Made by a program: the position numbers and the translations under genes
Notes under the pieces: generated by a model
Told to the model about the DNA's origin: nothing
The model's database searches: none
What the model saw: the letters and a program-made list of their open reading frames with translations, nothing else
Part shown: piece by piece, positions 34,651 through 47,270 of the stretch
How the letters are laid out: the number at the start of each line of letters is the position of its first letter
How positions within the stretch are numbered: position 1 is the first letter of the stretch
DNA from: Carettochelys insculpta
Lineage: Eukaryota; Chordata; Testudines; Carettochelyidae
Assembly: GCF_033958435.1 (NCBI RefSeq)
Contig: NC_134138.1
Coordinates: forward strand, 183,266,798 to 183,330,797
Reading direction: 5' to 3'
DNA: 64,000 nucleotides

Positions 34651-36355
34651 GTAAATGGACTTTACCAGTGTATGGCATGAGGATTAACAGAAGGAACATA
34701 AACTGAAGTTCACCCCAGAACATGTCCCAGATTGGATGAGTAGTCCACATGCCATTGAAAAAAAACAAGCCAAAGTGCCCTCTTGGGCACACGTAGCATA
34801 AATTGCCAATCCCTGCCAGTGAGGTGAAGAATTGATGTGCTTTCACTAGAGAGCTAACACATGGAGAGTCTATTGGCCCACAAAGATTTGGGCATTATTT
34901 TATGTGTATCCCCAGAACATGTAATTAAATCCCACTAATCTAGTGTATCTGAATCTACCAACTGCAACCACTTCCTCATTACTCTGCTTGCACTCTGCAC
35001 TGAGCACAGCAGTTTAGGCACTGACAAGATCAGTTTCAGCCCTGTACCCGCACAAAAGCTCAGTGAAAAGGGCCCTGTATCTATATTTAATTTCTGTCTA
35101 CACATCCCTCAACTTCACTCTTAACCTTGAGCAAATTGCAAACTTTTAAACAATGAAGTTTATAATTTCCAAACCAACAAACTTGTAGGATGAAACCATT
35201 TTCCGAAAACAAACCCAAGTCACCTAAATCCTCTATTAAGGATTTAAGGAAGTTCAAAGTCATTACTGGGATGAATTCATGAAACTGTTAAAAAAATCCC
35301 CAAATCCCATATAAGCATCTCAAAACCAAGAATATCTGAAATTTTGATTTCACATTCTTAAAAAGGACAGGCTTCAGTGCGGCTTATAAACACTGGGCAC
35401 TGTTGGAAATGTATCAAGAGTTTTGCTATGAGGTGAGCCAAAGGACCAATTTCACATTGGATGCTATACTGGAACCCCTCCATCCAAAGTTTTGTTCCTG
35501 AACATATTTCTGATATGTGGATGTTACCTAAAAACAATTTGAAGCTTTGGTCATTAAAATTTAATCCAGAAAAAATGGAAAAGTCACTTCACACCGAACG
35601 CTGATGATTGGCTCAGTGATATGGCTGACCTCATAACTAATGGAAGGGCCGACATTCCACAGAAGGGGCATGCCCAAAAAAATTAAGTGCAATTTTAGCG
35701 GTCGATGATTAATGCAGACACTGCAGGACAGATATACCACTTCCCTTCCCAACCCTTTATCCTAACCCTCTTTACTTACATTGTGTACTATGATACATCT
35801 TGTATTTTGCTATATTTGTTGTATTTGACAAAAATGAACAAATATGATAAATAAATATGAACAAGTGCTCAAAGAAAATAATTTATCCATGCTGGACATG
35901 TTCTCCACACTTAGGGATGACTCTCAAACATAGAGCTCACTAGATTATTCACTTTTCAGACACCAATGATGGCTTCATTAAATTTGTTTTGTTGGGACAA
36001 GGTGGAAGAGACTGGGCATCCAAAGTGTCTCCAAACACTGAAGACTTACCCAGACTAAGTTTGGGTGCCAGAACATGTCTCTTTTGCATTTTCAGCCCTG
36101 GGATTTTTTTCCTTTGTTGATCCTAGAGTTGGAACCCACTCTCTGACCAAATCCACCACATTTTTATACTCACAATCTTAAAATGCTCTTCTTCCAATAG
36201 TCCCCTTCTTAAGTAAATGCTATCAAACAAGGTCACTGAAAATCCAAAACCACTAAACTGAGTGGATGTGAAATCTGGATGCAGATTTAGTGTTTGGCTC
36301 TGAGAGATAGCAATGTTAGGTTGTAGCTTCACAAAAAACAAGCAGGTAAGATGAT
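34651..36355. other. Unassigned intronic stretch
   Basis: AT-rich, no exon or named element seen. Confidence 0.5.
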
Positions 36356-36440
36356 AAAGTGGGTCTTATCCATGAAAACTCATTACCTAATAAATAAAAG
36401 TGTTAGTCTTTTAAGGTGCTACATATCTGCTTGTTTTTAG
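36356..36440 (-). mobile_element. SINE-like repeat, copy 4 (fragment)
   Basis: AAAGTGGGTCTTATCCATGA, AGTGTTAGTCTTTTAAGGTG and CTGCTTGTTTTTAG are the antisense modules of the SINE at 39013. Confidence 0.7.
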
Positions 36441-36478
36441 TGTTTTGGATCCCTCTCTAATATCTACTATGTACAGAT

Positions 36479-36925
36479 CAGAGGTCCCCAAACTGTGGGG
36501 TGTGCCCCACAAGCATTCAGGCTAGTGTGAGACAGGGCCCAGACCAACCCCACAAAGGGTGGTGAAGGAACTCCACACAGCCCCACTCTGCCCCCAGCCC
36601 AGCTCCAATGCCAACTATAGTTCCAATCTACTCTGCCCCTTGCCCAGCTCCAGCCCCAGACACAATCTCACCATATCTCCAGCCCAACTCCAGCCACAGG
36701 TCCATTCTGCCCCCCCTGTTCTCTCCTTATACCATCTCTGCCCTCATTCCCTCTATGACCCCAGGCCAGCTCCATCTCTAGCGCCATCTCCTCTCCAGTC
36801 CCCGGTTCTGCCTCCAGTCCAAGCTCCACTGCTGAGGAAGTCATGGCTGTGTAGTAATGGAGGGAGAGCACAGGCAGATATTACTAGTAAAGCAGAGCAT
36901 GATAGAAATAGTTTGGGCATCCCTG
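36479..36925. mobile_element. hAT-like non-autonomous element (447 bp)
   Basis: Left end CAGAGGTCCCCAAACT and right end inverted CAGGGATGCCCAAACT agree at 13 of 16 positions. The 8-bp flanks GTACAGAT and GTATATAC are a weak target duplication (5 of 8). The interior is a C-rich degenerate tandem (CCCAGCTCCAGCCCC-type); the 125-codon open frame through it is low-complexity. Confidence 0.7.
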
Positions 36926-36933
36926 GTATATAC

Positions 36934-38149
36934 TGATAAAAGAACAGGACCTTAAATAGCTACTGTGGAACTGGAAAGAGAAAAATGAATTGTGAGTTCT
37001 GATGTAGCCAGCATTGGTCATGGTGAAACACAGGACACAAGGTACAAGACTAGCCAGTCACATCATTTTTGGATTCCCCCATCATACAAATTGCAAAACA
37101 TCCAGAACACCAGAAACAGACATGAAAAAACAGCAGTCATATGCAATGTGGCATCACCCATAAATTATACTGAATTGTTTCAACAGTCATCATTTTATAA
37201 ATACCTTCACAATTTTTTTTCTTTTTGAATGAAATGTCAGGATTTTTGCTAACTATAGCAAATAAACATATTCCATTAAGTTATTAGCAATGTTATCTGC
37301 TTTGGTTAGATGATGTCTAAGTAATTTCTTGTGAATGTCCCACTTTAGTGTACTGATTTTATGTCATACAACTTTCAAAAATACCACACACACACATATT
37401 TAAAATATAATTTAATTCCAGAAGTGACACCCAAGCAATAGTATAGCTTTCAAATTGTACCTTAAAAGTGACCTGCAAAGTAAAAACAAATAGGATTTTT
37501 GTCAAATTAAAAAAAAAACCATCTTTTTGTTCAGATTAAAAATATTATTTCTCTAATGGTAACCTGCAGAGATGCCCTTTGGATATTTTAATCAAAATGG
37601 TTTCATCTGCACAGAACATTTTAATGTTGAAGAAAAAAATATCTTCTGTCAGAAATAAGTTTAATCACAATTTTTTAAATTAACTCTAATTTTCATCTGC
37701 GCAGCAGACAACAAAGTTCTGATCTTTACAAGTCTTTAGTGCAAATATCAAATCAGCAAACCTATCCAAGTAGAAGTATCATGAAAAAAATCTTGTAACT
37801 CTATGCCCAAATGATACATTTTCATCTAACTGAGCAGAACTCTTTACCATTCAAATATTGGGCAATCCTTCACACAAGATGGATTGTTTTAAATCGCCAA
37901 GTAGAAAATCTCAATTTAAATTATCATTTTAAATCAACTTTCCTGTTTGTACTTCACTTATTATCTAATTATAGGTGCATTCTCATTGGTAGATATAACC
38001 ATTAACGTACATTGATTTAAAACTCAATAGAGCCTTAACAGTATGTCTGGTACATCTTTGTGCTTATTTGTTGCCCTCTTGACTGAAGATGATGCTGATG
38101 ATTTTATTAGCTGTTTAAATAAAAGCCTCATCCACCTCTTATTCCTGGT
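36934..38149. other. AT-rich unassigned stretch
   Basis: Very AT-rich, with no exon or named repeat. A short CA tract at about 37387-37396. Confidence 0.5.
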
Positions 38150-38325
38150 TAAGTGATCTGTAGAATGGATAGATGATATAGTAGATTGGTGCAGAGCTGG
38201 TCTACAGAAACTAAGCCACTCCGCATTGGACAGGGAAAGATGGAAGGAAATAGTGAGAGAGGCATCAGACACCAACGGGTGCTGAGCCTATGGTTATTGA
38301 TGATGATGATGATGATGATGATGAG
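38150..38325 (+). mobile_element. LINE 3' end with (GAT)n tail
   Basis: From about 38167 the plus strand reads WIDDIVDWCRAGLQKLSHSA followed by LDRERWKEIV, a TNG and a stop. This is the C-terminal end of many non-LTR retrotransposon polyproteins (RW-DDI ... AQDR-RWR ... DTNG). About 15 bases after the stop a (GAT)n tract begins (38298-38323), which fits the simple-repeat tail of such LINEs. Everything upstream is truncated. Confidence 0.75.
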
Positions 38326-39012
38326 TTTTTTACCCCTTATATCCTTACCCAATTACACTCAATAAGTCTGTCTCCTATGTGCATCTCAACCACAGTACAA
38401 TTGCATACATTTTCATACATAATTCAACATCTCTAAACATTTTTCCCTGCTTGTCCTTCTCGAGTAAGCTACATCCATCTATTCCAATATTCTAGTCATG
38501 CATATTATCTCACCAAGTCTCTGTGTCACCAACAGTTCATAGCTCTGTTTATTGACTAGCATTTCAAGTTCTTCCTGTTTATTTCCCATATTTCTCACAT
38601 TACTATATAGACAAGTAAGATACTGATTTCATTTTGCCTCCCAGTTCTGTGTGTGGTCTCTCCTCTACCGCTGGTATTCAAGCCCATGTTCCCCAAATTA
38701 CTGAACCACCTCTCAGGTCTCCATGTTTATAACTTACTTTTGGGGCTTTGGTCACCTACCCCCATCAAACTTAGTTTAAAGCCCTCCTCACTAGGTTAGC
38801 CAGTCTGTGTCCAAATATGGCACCACAGGTGATGTCTTTGAAGTCCTACATTGCCTCAACAGCTCTCCATATATTCATAGTCTCTGCAGTCATCTTACTT
38901 GTGTATTTCTGTAGGAACATCATCAGATCTGGGAGCTCTACAGTTCTTGTGGTAATGGATGGGGCTGCAGCCATGTTGTTGTTACATGTAGGGTGATCCA
39001 CTATTTTTATTA
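38326..39012. other. Possible further LINE-derived sequence, unassigned
   Basis: No clear coding block. Some phrases resemble antisense LINE sequence, but I cannot support a call. Confidence 0.3.
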
Positions 39013-39142
39013 GTATCAGAGGGGTGGCGGAGTTAGTCTGTATCTTCAAAAACAACAAGAAGTCCTGTGGCACCTTATAGACTAATAGATATTTTGGAGC
39101 ATAAGCTTTCGTGGGCAAAGACCCGCTCGTCAGATGCATGAA
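39013..39142 (+). mobile_element. SINE-like repeat, copy 5 (reference copy)
   Basis: Most complete copy: GTATCAGAGGGGTGGCGGAG, GTTAGTCTGTATCTTCAAAA, ACAAGAAGTCCTGTGGCACC, ATATTTTGGAGCATAAGCTT and CAGATGCATGAAG. The GTGGCGGAGTTAG segment could be a decayed pol III A box; a B box is not obvious. Five copies or fragments occur in the window on both strands, so it is interspersed. Confidence 0.75.
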
Positions 39143-40740
39143 GCCTTCTTGTTACTTTTATCAGTGCCTCATCCGTAAGGGTGGCTATTGTGTTCAAAAC
39201 ACTACTGACATGCTGCTGCCACATCTGAAAGATTTCTCCATTGTGAGTGATCAGGTTTAGGCCATCAGCATGCTTCCGAGGCACAGCAGGGGCATGGATA
39301 GTGTTGAATCTGTATAGAAGTCTTTGGTGTCATGACAGTCCTCATACTCCTGGATTTCGTCTGCCTTGACATTCCACCAGTGATCCAACATGTCTCTTAG
39401 ATTAAAGATCATGACACAGTTTCCTGTATGTTTTTTCCTAAGTAACTACTGAATCATTCTCACCAAACCAACCTTGATTACATCATTTGTTGTACTCAAC
39501 ATGGTGAGAGCAGCCTGCTATACAGAGATGCTAAAAATTGCCACTGACTATTTACATTAGCAATAACGGCCACGCTAGGAGGGTCAGACAACGTTTATAT
39601 AACATTATAAAAGAGCTCTGCTTATGTAGCTTCGTCTTGTATTTGCTTTTCTTTGAGCCACCTGATTTGTTTAGATGCTAACTTCTAACGCACTGGTGAA
39701 ATTACTAATAACAATTTGGAGAGACTCATGTAATGGTCTTTCCAGAAGTTGGCCTCTGCCTAGCTGGAATGACTCAGACATGTTGTAGATCTCGCCAGTG
39801 AGCCATGATGCAGTGGTTAAGATGCCACAGTCTGGATTGTGAATACATTTATGACCTTTTCTTTTTTATCTGGGAGGCAGAGAAAGGTATTTGTGACTGC
39901 TAATCGCCATTTGATTTCCTAAGCACCCGAGTTCCATTGCTGTTCTCTCTACTGATCCCATACTGTCTGAGGGCATGCAGCCAGACTACTGCAGTTCTTC
40001 CAACCCTTCATTAAAGTCCTCATGATAATTGCTTTATCTGACACTGATGTAGGCATGATTCATTTGTCTGCATCACTACAGAGCTTTTCTTTCTCACAAC
40101 TGGCATTTGCCAAGGTCAGAGCATGAGCGCTGATGATGGGAACATACAACTTATGTTTCAATGGCAATTGTAGAACCATAAAATAGCTGACCACTTGTGC
40201 CTATACACAATCTTTCAAGCTTGGAAACAATGGAGTTGCTATGGCCAAAGCCAACACCGAGCTGTCATGGCTCTGAAGTTGGATGACCTTGCCAGAAAAA
40301 CATGTACCTTGCACCAATCTCTGTGAACTGCCCCTTGCAATGTGTCTAGTTTCACTGACTGTGTCAATACCAGACATACAAACTGGCCAGTTCTCTTGCA
40401 ATAAATGACATGCCTGTCAAGTTGACTGGTGGTACAGTTGTTTAAAGCATTAATATTCCACAAAGCTATTAAAACAGGTGTTATGAGCCAACTACATGCA
40501 AATCTGCTATTAAATGGCAAACCACTCATTCACAACTGTCTTTCCTCCTTCATCAGATCACACACAAGTTGATTTCAGTGGTGATAGTGTCACGCATCCA
40601 TGCTCTCTCACCTGCACAACTATGCATCACTGAGGCTTTTGCTACCAACCCAGAAACTAGCAGCATGGGGTAGTGATCATTTGTGGGCCTGTTCATTACA
40701 GTTCTGGGGCCCCATGTTTCTCTTTTGCTACCTTGCAGGA
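39143..40740 (-). mobile_element. Non-LTR retrotransposon, endonuclease to linker region
   Basis: Minus-strand, heavily mutated LINE polyprotein. At the high end is APE-type endonuclease: a WNINALNN-like segment (about 40475), LARELASLYVW (about 40390), ITEIGARYMFFWQGH-like (about 40320 to 40280) and a GVGFGHSNSIVSKL segment (about 40260 to 40215). At the low end is the pre-RT linker: DEIQEYEDCHDTKDFY (about 39363-39316), then HADGLNLITHNGEIFQMWQQ and HVSSVLNTIATLTDEALIKV (about 39270-39165). Many stops and shifts. The family is the same kind as the C-terminal fragment at 20730-21480. The low end abuts the SINE at 39142. Confidence 0.75.
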
Positions 40741-41857
40741 TACACTATCGCTATATATACACAGTAAGAAAATATATCACTTAATATTTTCAGATTCTTA
40801 TTCACTGGCACGTTAGTATGTGAGAAAATGATGAAAGTATATTGCTTATTTACTATATAATTAACTTTTTGCTCATGATTTATATCAACCTGCATTAAGA
40901 TGGTAACTGGAATTTACTCAAACAAACAAAACAGCATATAAAATGCTTATTAAACCAAATAACCTTAAATGTTTGGGATACATAAAGTTCACCTATTAAA
41001 ACATGATACACATTTGCAACTAAATTGTAATTCATCTAGGCCACAACATGTTGTCTATTAAATTAAGACTTAATTTTAAATGGCTTTCTTTTAAAAAAAA
41101 CATAATTTAAATAACAAAATAAAAGTACTGGGAAAAGTGCATGTGACATGCTAAAGTATTTCTGGGAAAGGTGATCAAGCTCCTTCAGCGCAGGTTGTTA
41201 AAATTTTTGGCTGAGATTTTGAAAATGGACGAGCTATTTTGGAAGTCTTTGATTCTGCATGCCCAGCCTGAGATACATGAAAGTGAACTGATTTTCAGAA
41301 AGGGCTGAGCATGCCTTCACTGAAAATGTCTCCTTGAAGATGTCTCAAAGTGGACACGGAAAAAATCAAGAGACACAGAATAATTTAGTCACTTGTGAAC
41401 ATCTTGGCCAAGAGTTTCTTTTTGTTAGGTGAAATACACAAGACATAGTAAGTCCTTTGATTGAGCAAGCAAAATGAAAAAGCACACAAGCAGTTCTCTC
41501 AGATGGCTTGCATACCTTCTCCTCCAAATAATCATCTGTTTTATTTTAACTTGAAATTCTTAAAAGATGATGCAGCATTTGGATCGGAGCTTTGGGACTG
41601 TGGTAGGGAAAGGGCATATTCCAGATTTGGCCCAAACTCTCATGAATTTATAACTGACAATTTGATCAATACTGTCTCAGTCTGAAGGAGAGAGAACTGT
41701 TTTGGCTTTCCATTGCCTCCTGCCAATCCCTGACATGTGATATTCTGCTCATCTAGTCGAAAATATCAAAGCAACAAGAGGTACAGAGAAACAGGCTTCA
41801 AACCAAGCAGCCTTCAATTTGATTTGGAAGTAGGGAGTTTGGTAGGGGTATGGGTGT

Positions 41858-41897
<40 letters not shown>

Positions 41898-42853
41898 TGG
41901 CCATTTCTATAGCTAAGTTCTTGTAGCTTTCAACATTTGCCAGTTCCTCTTAAGTCAGATGGGGCTTTCAATGTTACATTCTGTCCTGCAAAGACAGAAA
42001 GAGTCAGAAATCATCTCTCCCCACCCACAAAAGACTAGAGGGGGATTAAGAAAAAGAAATTTAAGAGACAGACACACCCATAAAGAAGAATGAGGCACAA
42101 GGTTAGGAAGCCATCCAAAGCTCCTTCGCCTTTCTCCATATTATAACTAACAGACTCTGCACTCAAGAAGACAACTGAAAAGCTTGGGAGCCCAAATTAA
42201 AATCAGATTGAAACCAGCCACACATAAGCAATATCCCATCTCAAATACACACATATCAGTTTCACTAAAACAATTCCCCATCCTTTCTGTTTTTTTCCAT
42301 CTCCTTATATTCTGCCATTTCCCTTACTCCCCTTTCAATGTGCAGCAAAGTGTTTTTACTTACTTGTTTTGTAATTCTGAAGCTCTAATCTTAAGCAGCA
42401 GGTGCTGGTTTTTAATAGAATTTTTCCACCACTGAATGTCTGGGAGTATCAGCAGCACCTTCCTCCCACACACCCCATCACCTTTGATCCTTTGCCACTT
42501 GCACTTGTGGGTTTTCATTTTACAGGATTTCTTTTGCTGTCAAGAATCTGCTTTTCCACTGCAATCCCTTCAATCTACACCCCCGCCCCTACTCCTTAAC
42601 CTCATATAACCAGCAAGCGCTTTCTCCTAAAAGTTCTGATAAACATTATTAAAGCCTTTAATGTCTCCTGTTTGAGCACGATAGGCCTGATTCTTATTTA
42701 CACTAAAGCTTCTTTACACTGCTCTGGTGATGTAAGGGGCCTTAGAATGGGTGCAAATGCACTTGCATTGCCAGATGTTTACAGTCGTGTACACAAAACC
42801 CAGAGCCAAAATAATTCTTCTGTTTTACCTTTAGTCGTGTCTGTGCAAGTCAG
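40741..42853. other. Unassigned AT-rich intronic stretch
   Basis: No exon or named element, apart from the GACA microsatellite at 41864-41897. Confidence 0.5.
41864..41897 (+). repeat. (GACA)n microsatellite
   Basis: About eight uninterrupted GACA units. Confidence 0.95.
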
Positions 42854-42963
42854 CATGTGGACACTCTCATTTTGGAGTAAGGGTGTCCTCTTTCAATTTA
42901 AGTCAGTACATTACATTAAATTGAAATAGGACATCTTCAATCTAACTGGAGTGTTTCCACATG
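42854..42963. repeat. Inverted repeat, MITE-like (48-bp arms, 14-nt loop)
   Basis: Arms 42854-42901 and 42916-42963 are reverse complements with several mismatches (CATGTGGACACTC against CATGTGGAAACACTC; GTCCTCTTTCAATTTAA against GTCCTATTTCAATTTAA). It looks like the core of a small palindromic transposon. Confidence 0.75.
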
Positions 42964-44139
42964 GACTGCTACCTGAAATAACTAAAAGTGTGAATTAAAC
43001 ACAATTAATCATTTTGGTCCCAGTTCAAATGTAAACCAGCCCCTAGCAATCAGCTGGTACTAACAGTCTGCATAGCACAAAAAATGAAAGGTGCTATAAT
43101 ACATGAACTGTGGCTTTGAGTGATAACTTCATATTTGCCTGTGGGTTCCTCCCAAGCTCATTTTATTCAATGCAATACAGTGCCAAATATTTACCAGAGT
43201 GCAAAACCAACTCCTTGTCCTGTGCTTTAGTTGGATTTGCAACTTTAGTTTTTTAACTTATGAGTATCCAGTTACCATACGAAAGCTTCTTTCTGTCCTT
43301 TAGCACTAGCGTGCCAATTGGAACATAGTTCTTGCTCACCAAGAAACAACATGCTGCTGAAATGACCGTATCCTTCTCCCACAATAACGTGACGTTAATT
43401 TGACTGAGAACACAATATTCGGTCTAATAAAACATGAACCCATATTGTGAAGCCGTAAATCACAAAGACTTACACAACTTTCTACTAATAACATTTTAAT
43501 TGAGTTTCTCAGTCTTAACAAGGCATCACAATTCCAGAAAACCATACCAACTGCTTAATTCATGAAGCACAGAGCCTATCTTCTGCACTGGGAGCACGCA
43601 AAAGTGTTTAAAGCTAACTTAAAGACCTTTCATAGATTATTTGATTCTCAGGTTGATTTGTAAGACAGCTGTTCTCTGCCTGATTCAATGTGCAGATTTT
43701 ATGTTAACACACTCAATATTCCCTGGTTACTAGCCATAGAACTGGATCTTACAGGTGTAAGACATGTTTGTACTGCTTGTTCATCCACTTGCAGGGGAAA
43801 AAAATCATAAAATAAAATACTTTGTGTAGTTTTCCTGGATTCAAATGTTTTCCCCCAACTTTCAGATATTGTATCAAATGGAGAATGCCAGAAATTACTT
43901 CACTCCTTATATATGTACCTGTTACAGATTATATTCATTTTAAAATTAATTTCAAAGACAGCTGTTATTTTTGTTTAAAGTAATCCTTGATGGTATTCCT
44001 TTAAAAATCTTGAAGAGGGACTGCTTTCTATGATAGGAGAGCATTTAAATCTACTCTGAATCTTTATCTATTACAGTTTTCCTTTGGAGATTTCATTCAC
44101 ACTTAATATAACATTTTAAAGGGGAGGGGGAAGGAGGAG
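42964..44139. other. Unassigned AT-rich stretch
   Basis: No exon or named repeat seen. Confidence 0.5.
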
Positions 44140-44173
44140 ACACACACACACACACATGCACACACACACACAA
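44140..44173 (+). repeat. CA microsatellite
   Basis: CA tract interrupted once by ATG. Confidence 0.95.
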
Positions 44174-44294
44174 TGACCCCCTTCTGACTTATTTTTATGG
44201 ATGCTTCTATGTGGCAAGCGGGGTGCACAAAGAGCACTCAATAAATACAGAATAATAAAAATGCAAGCTGTTTTAGAAGCTGTATGGTCTAGTG

Positions 44295-44587
44295 CAGAGT
44301 TTCTTAAACTTTCTGAGACCACAGAATACCAAACAATAATATATTTAATGTGGAACAGCTATGACAATTTTCTTAAAAAAATTGTTGTCAGACCGAAAAA
44401 CCAAAAAAACAAAATGAAGTAATTTAATCAGGTATCATAGCAATGAAGAAGTAACATTGCATCTGGTTTTAATAACAGAAAATATATACCATCAGTTTAT
44501 TTTTCCAAATGCTCAAATGCTCGTGGCACACCTGTGAGTCGTTCACGGAACACCAGTGTTCCATAGAACATAGTTTAAAGAACACTA
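44295..44587. mobile_element. hAT-like MITE (293 bp)
   Basis: Left end CAGAGTTTCTTAAACT, right end inverted TAGTGTTCTTTAAACT. The 8-bp flanks GTCTAGTG (44287-44294) and ATTTAGTG (44588-44595) agree at 6 of 8. AT-rich interior, non-coding. It is inserted at the start of a MIR copy. Confidence 0.7.
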
Positions 44588-44595
44588 ATTTAGTG

Positions 44596-44790
44596 GTCAG
44601 TGCATTGGTTCTACTCCAAGCTCGGCTGCTGGCCTGTTTTGTGACCATGGGCAAGTCACTTCAACTCCCTGTGACTATGTTTCCGTCCTCCATTTTTGTC
44701 TTGTCTGTTTAAATTTAAGCTTGTGGGGGTAAAGATGGAAAAATGCTTCCTGTATGTTTTTACAGTTGCCTGGCACAATAGCCTCTGATC
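44596..44790 (+). mobile_element. MIR SINE
   Basis: GGTCAGTGCATTGGTTCTAC, then GTGACCATGGGCAAGTCACT (the MIR core), TCAACTCCCTGTGACTATGT and, at the 3' end, TGCCTGGCACAATAGCCTCT. This is the best-preserved MIR in the window. Confidence 0.85.
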
Positions 44791-45213
44791 TGTAGAGGAT
44801 CATTTGGGCATTGATGTCAAGCACCTAAAAACAATGATAGTCTGGTATCCTATCTCCAAAAGTGGCCAGAGGAGTGCAAAGCTCTTTCCCAAGCCACATC
44901 TAACCCATCGTGCATTAGTCTTCCAGGAGAGATTTCTTTCTTGTCTCATATGGTCTTTCTTGTGTACTTAGGACCTGATACTGCAATTGATAAATTTGGA
45001 CAGAAAGCCTTCCAATGTATTATCAACTGCACAATCAGATCTGAGGACTGTGTGCTTTTTCAGAAAGGGTTGTATCTTGCTATTTTGTATAAAATGTAAA
45101 TTATTTTATTTTTGCACTACCAACTGTAGCAGGGCCCTTATCTTTCTGAGGGCCTTTAAGTGCCACTATAATACGAATATAATCTAATAAACATCAAGAT
45201 AACAACAGTAAGG
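44791..45213. other. Unassigned stretch
   Basis: No gene or named repeat seen. Confidence 0.5.
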
Positions 45214-45527
45214 TACAAGCTGGAACACTCTTGTCCAGCAAACTCTGTAATTCGACATGATTTTAGTTGGCCAGACGATCACTTATCATGGGTGTGTCCA
45301 AGTTTCTTGTGGTCCCATAAAATTTGTTTACAGCTGCCAGGCCTGGCTCTCAGTGTTCTGTGCTGTTATTTAGCTCTAATTTATCCCTAAATATCTTCTA
45401 AGAGCCCAGTAAGCAGTGAAAGTATTGGTAATGCTGCTAGACAATACTGACCTCCCATGCTTCGGCAAATTCTCTCATCTAGCATCTATTAGGTCTGGAG
45501 GATGCCAGATGAGAGCAGTTCAACATG
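45214..45527. mobile_element. Possible Tigger/mariner-like MITE (about 310 bp)
   Basis: Left CAAGCTGGAACACTCTTGTC and right inverted GTTGAACTGCTCTCATCTGG look like diverged copies of a Tigger-type TIR. The left end follows a TA. Internal TTATCATGGGTGTGTCCAAG. Related to the fragment at 4922. Confidence 0.5.
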
Positions 45528-46077
45528 TATTATGGCACAGTTAGCGATGCCAACAATGTTAAGGGTGAGTTTAGTTATTTACTTCACACACTGATTCATC
45601 TTTTTTGTAATGAAGGAAGACAACAGTTTCTCTTATCCAAATGAGCAACACAGATACGTGAGCAAAGAGTGAATTTGTAGAAGTCAATCTGTTAGTTTAT
45701 GAGTTAATGTAAATGTATGAGTTATGCCTTTTAAGAAATTGTTCTGTTTGAGTATCAGATTTTCAGGGTCATCTAACTAAAAAACCGTTGGTTACTAACC
45801 CGTTAAACTTTTCATATTTTTAAATCTCATTGAAAGCTCAGGAAACAGGCACACAAGAAATTAGGTTGTACATTATGCAAAGTTATTAATGATTACTTTA
45901 TCTATTTTCATATTTATAGTTGATAGGTTATACATAGTGAGACATTACAGGCAACTCATCTAACCATTTTCATTTCTCTTTGGCTAGTTTATATATCATG
46001 ATTCTTGCTTAATATGCCCAGCTCCAAATACAAGAAAGTAGCCGTAGGGCTAATCAGCAAGTCTGTCTGTGGGAGAA

Positions 46078-46165
46078 CATGGAGGAAGCTGGAGAAACAG
46101 ACATTGAGGTGAGGTGCAGAGAGCATGGAGGAAGCTGGAGAAACAGACATTAAGGTAAGGAGTAA
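46078..46165 (+). repeat. 46-bp tandem repeat, two copies
   Basis: CATGGAGGAAGCTGGAGAAA followed by CAGACATTGAGGTGAGG recurs 46 bases later with a few changes. Confidence 0.85.
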
Positions 46166-46360
46166 GAACAGCTGGATTATTTGGGCAGACAGAAAACTGC
46201 AGAATAAGAATGGACTCGATCAAGGCTGCAGCAAACCCCCCTATATCCCTTGCCTCCACCCCCCACCCCGCTGTCTGCTGCTGTCCCTGCGCTAATCTAC
46301 CTCTTATTTTCCCATATCCCATAACTGTCCTACCAGTCCCATGCCTTCTGCAGCCCCTAC

Positions 46361-46510
46361 AGTAAGCAGGCATGGGAAAACTCACCAAAGAGTTAGTGAC
46401 CCCCCTAAAAGTGTCAAGATCATCTGAATTCATGCTGCAAGAGGCAATGTCAGCTGTATTTGTAAGTACATGTTTTTTGTGTAGACTTCTTAAAGACTGA
46501 CCTCAAATAC
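46361..46510 (+). repeat. Direct repeat, left copy (about 150 bp)
   Basis: AGTAAGCAGGCATGGGAAAA, CTCACCAAAGAGTTAGTGAC and TGTAGACTTCTTAAAGACTG recur in order at 47271-47412. Between the copies is a C-rich tract (46520-47090) whose open frames of 131 and 173 codons look like low-complexity artefacts. Confidence 0.8.
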
Positions 46511-47270
46511 CATTAAAAAGCTCTTCCTTCTGCCCAAGGCCTCCTATATCCCTGTGCCCACCATCCAGCCTTCCACCCTCTGTGTCCAAAAAACCCCTCC
46601 CTCTGCATGTAAACCAACAATCCTTACCTGTATTCTCCCACAAGACCTGGCACACCACTCTACCCTCACCCAGCCTTGCCAATTCCCCTGGTACCCCCTA
46701 AGGCTATACTTGCTCCCCTCTGTCTTCAAAGCTTTGCTTCCCTCTCACCATCTCAAAATGTGTTTACCACCCCCAAGACAGACAACACCAACCAGCATCT
46801 CCCATATCCCCCGCTCAGCATTCCTGCTGCCCCAACCCTTACACCTAAAACCGGTTACCCACCATCACATTATACACCCTCTTTGCCAGCATGTCCAAAA
46901 ACCTCCTTTCCTTTTCTTACACCATTCCACCAGCCATCAACTGCTCTGCCCTACTCCTTTTCCAGCCTCCCACACATCCCCTGCCCAGCTCATGAATACC
47001 CAGTGGGCAGCCAACACCTTCCATTGTCCATATCTTCCCAATCCCACATGCCTTGCTACATACACTGTTAAATAAGCCAACCATTTTCCCATTGCACATT
47101 CAAAGCAATGTGTGAGACTGAGAGAAAGAATAGCATTTCTGGCTCAATTAAACCTTATATTCTTCATTTTTGTTTTCTGGCCTACTTAGGTCTTTGTGAC
47201 TTGGACCCATCTCTATTGTTAACTATAACAGCCTGTACTTTACAGCTTGTACTGTAACTGGCATGTCTGA

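Noticed and set aside
46554..47075. 173-codon proline-rich open frame
   Set aside because: C-rich, stop-poor DNA between two direct repeats; overlapping frames are equally open and the composition is not protein-like.
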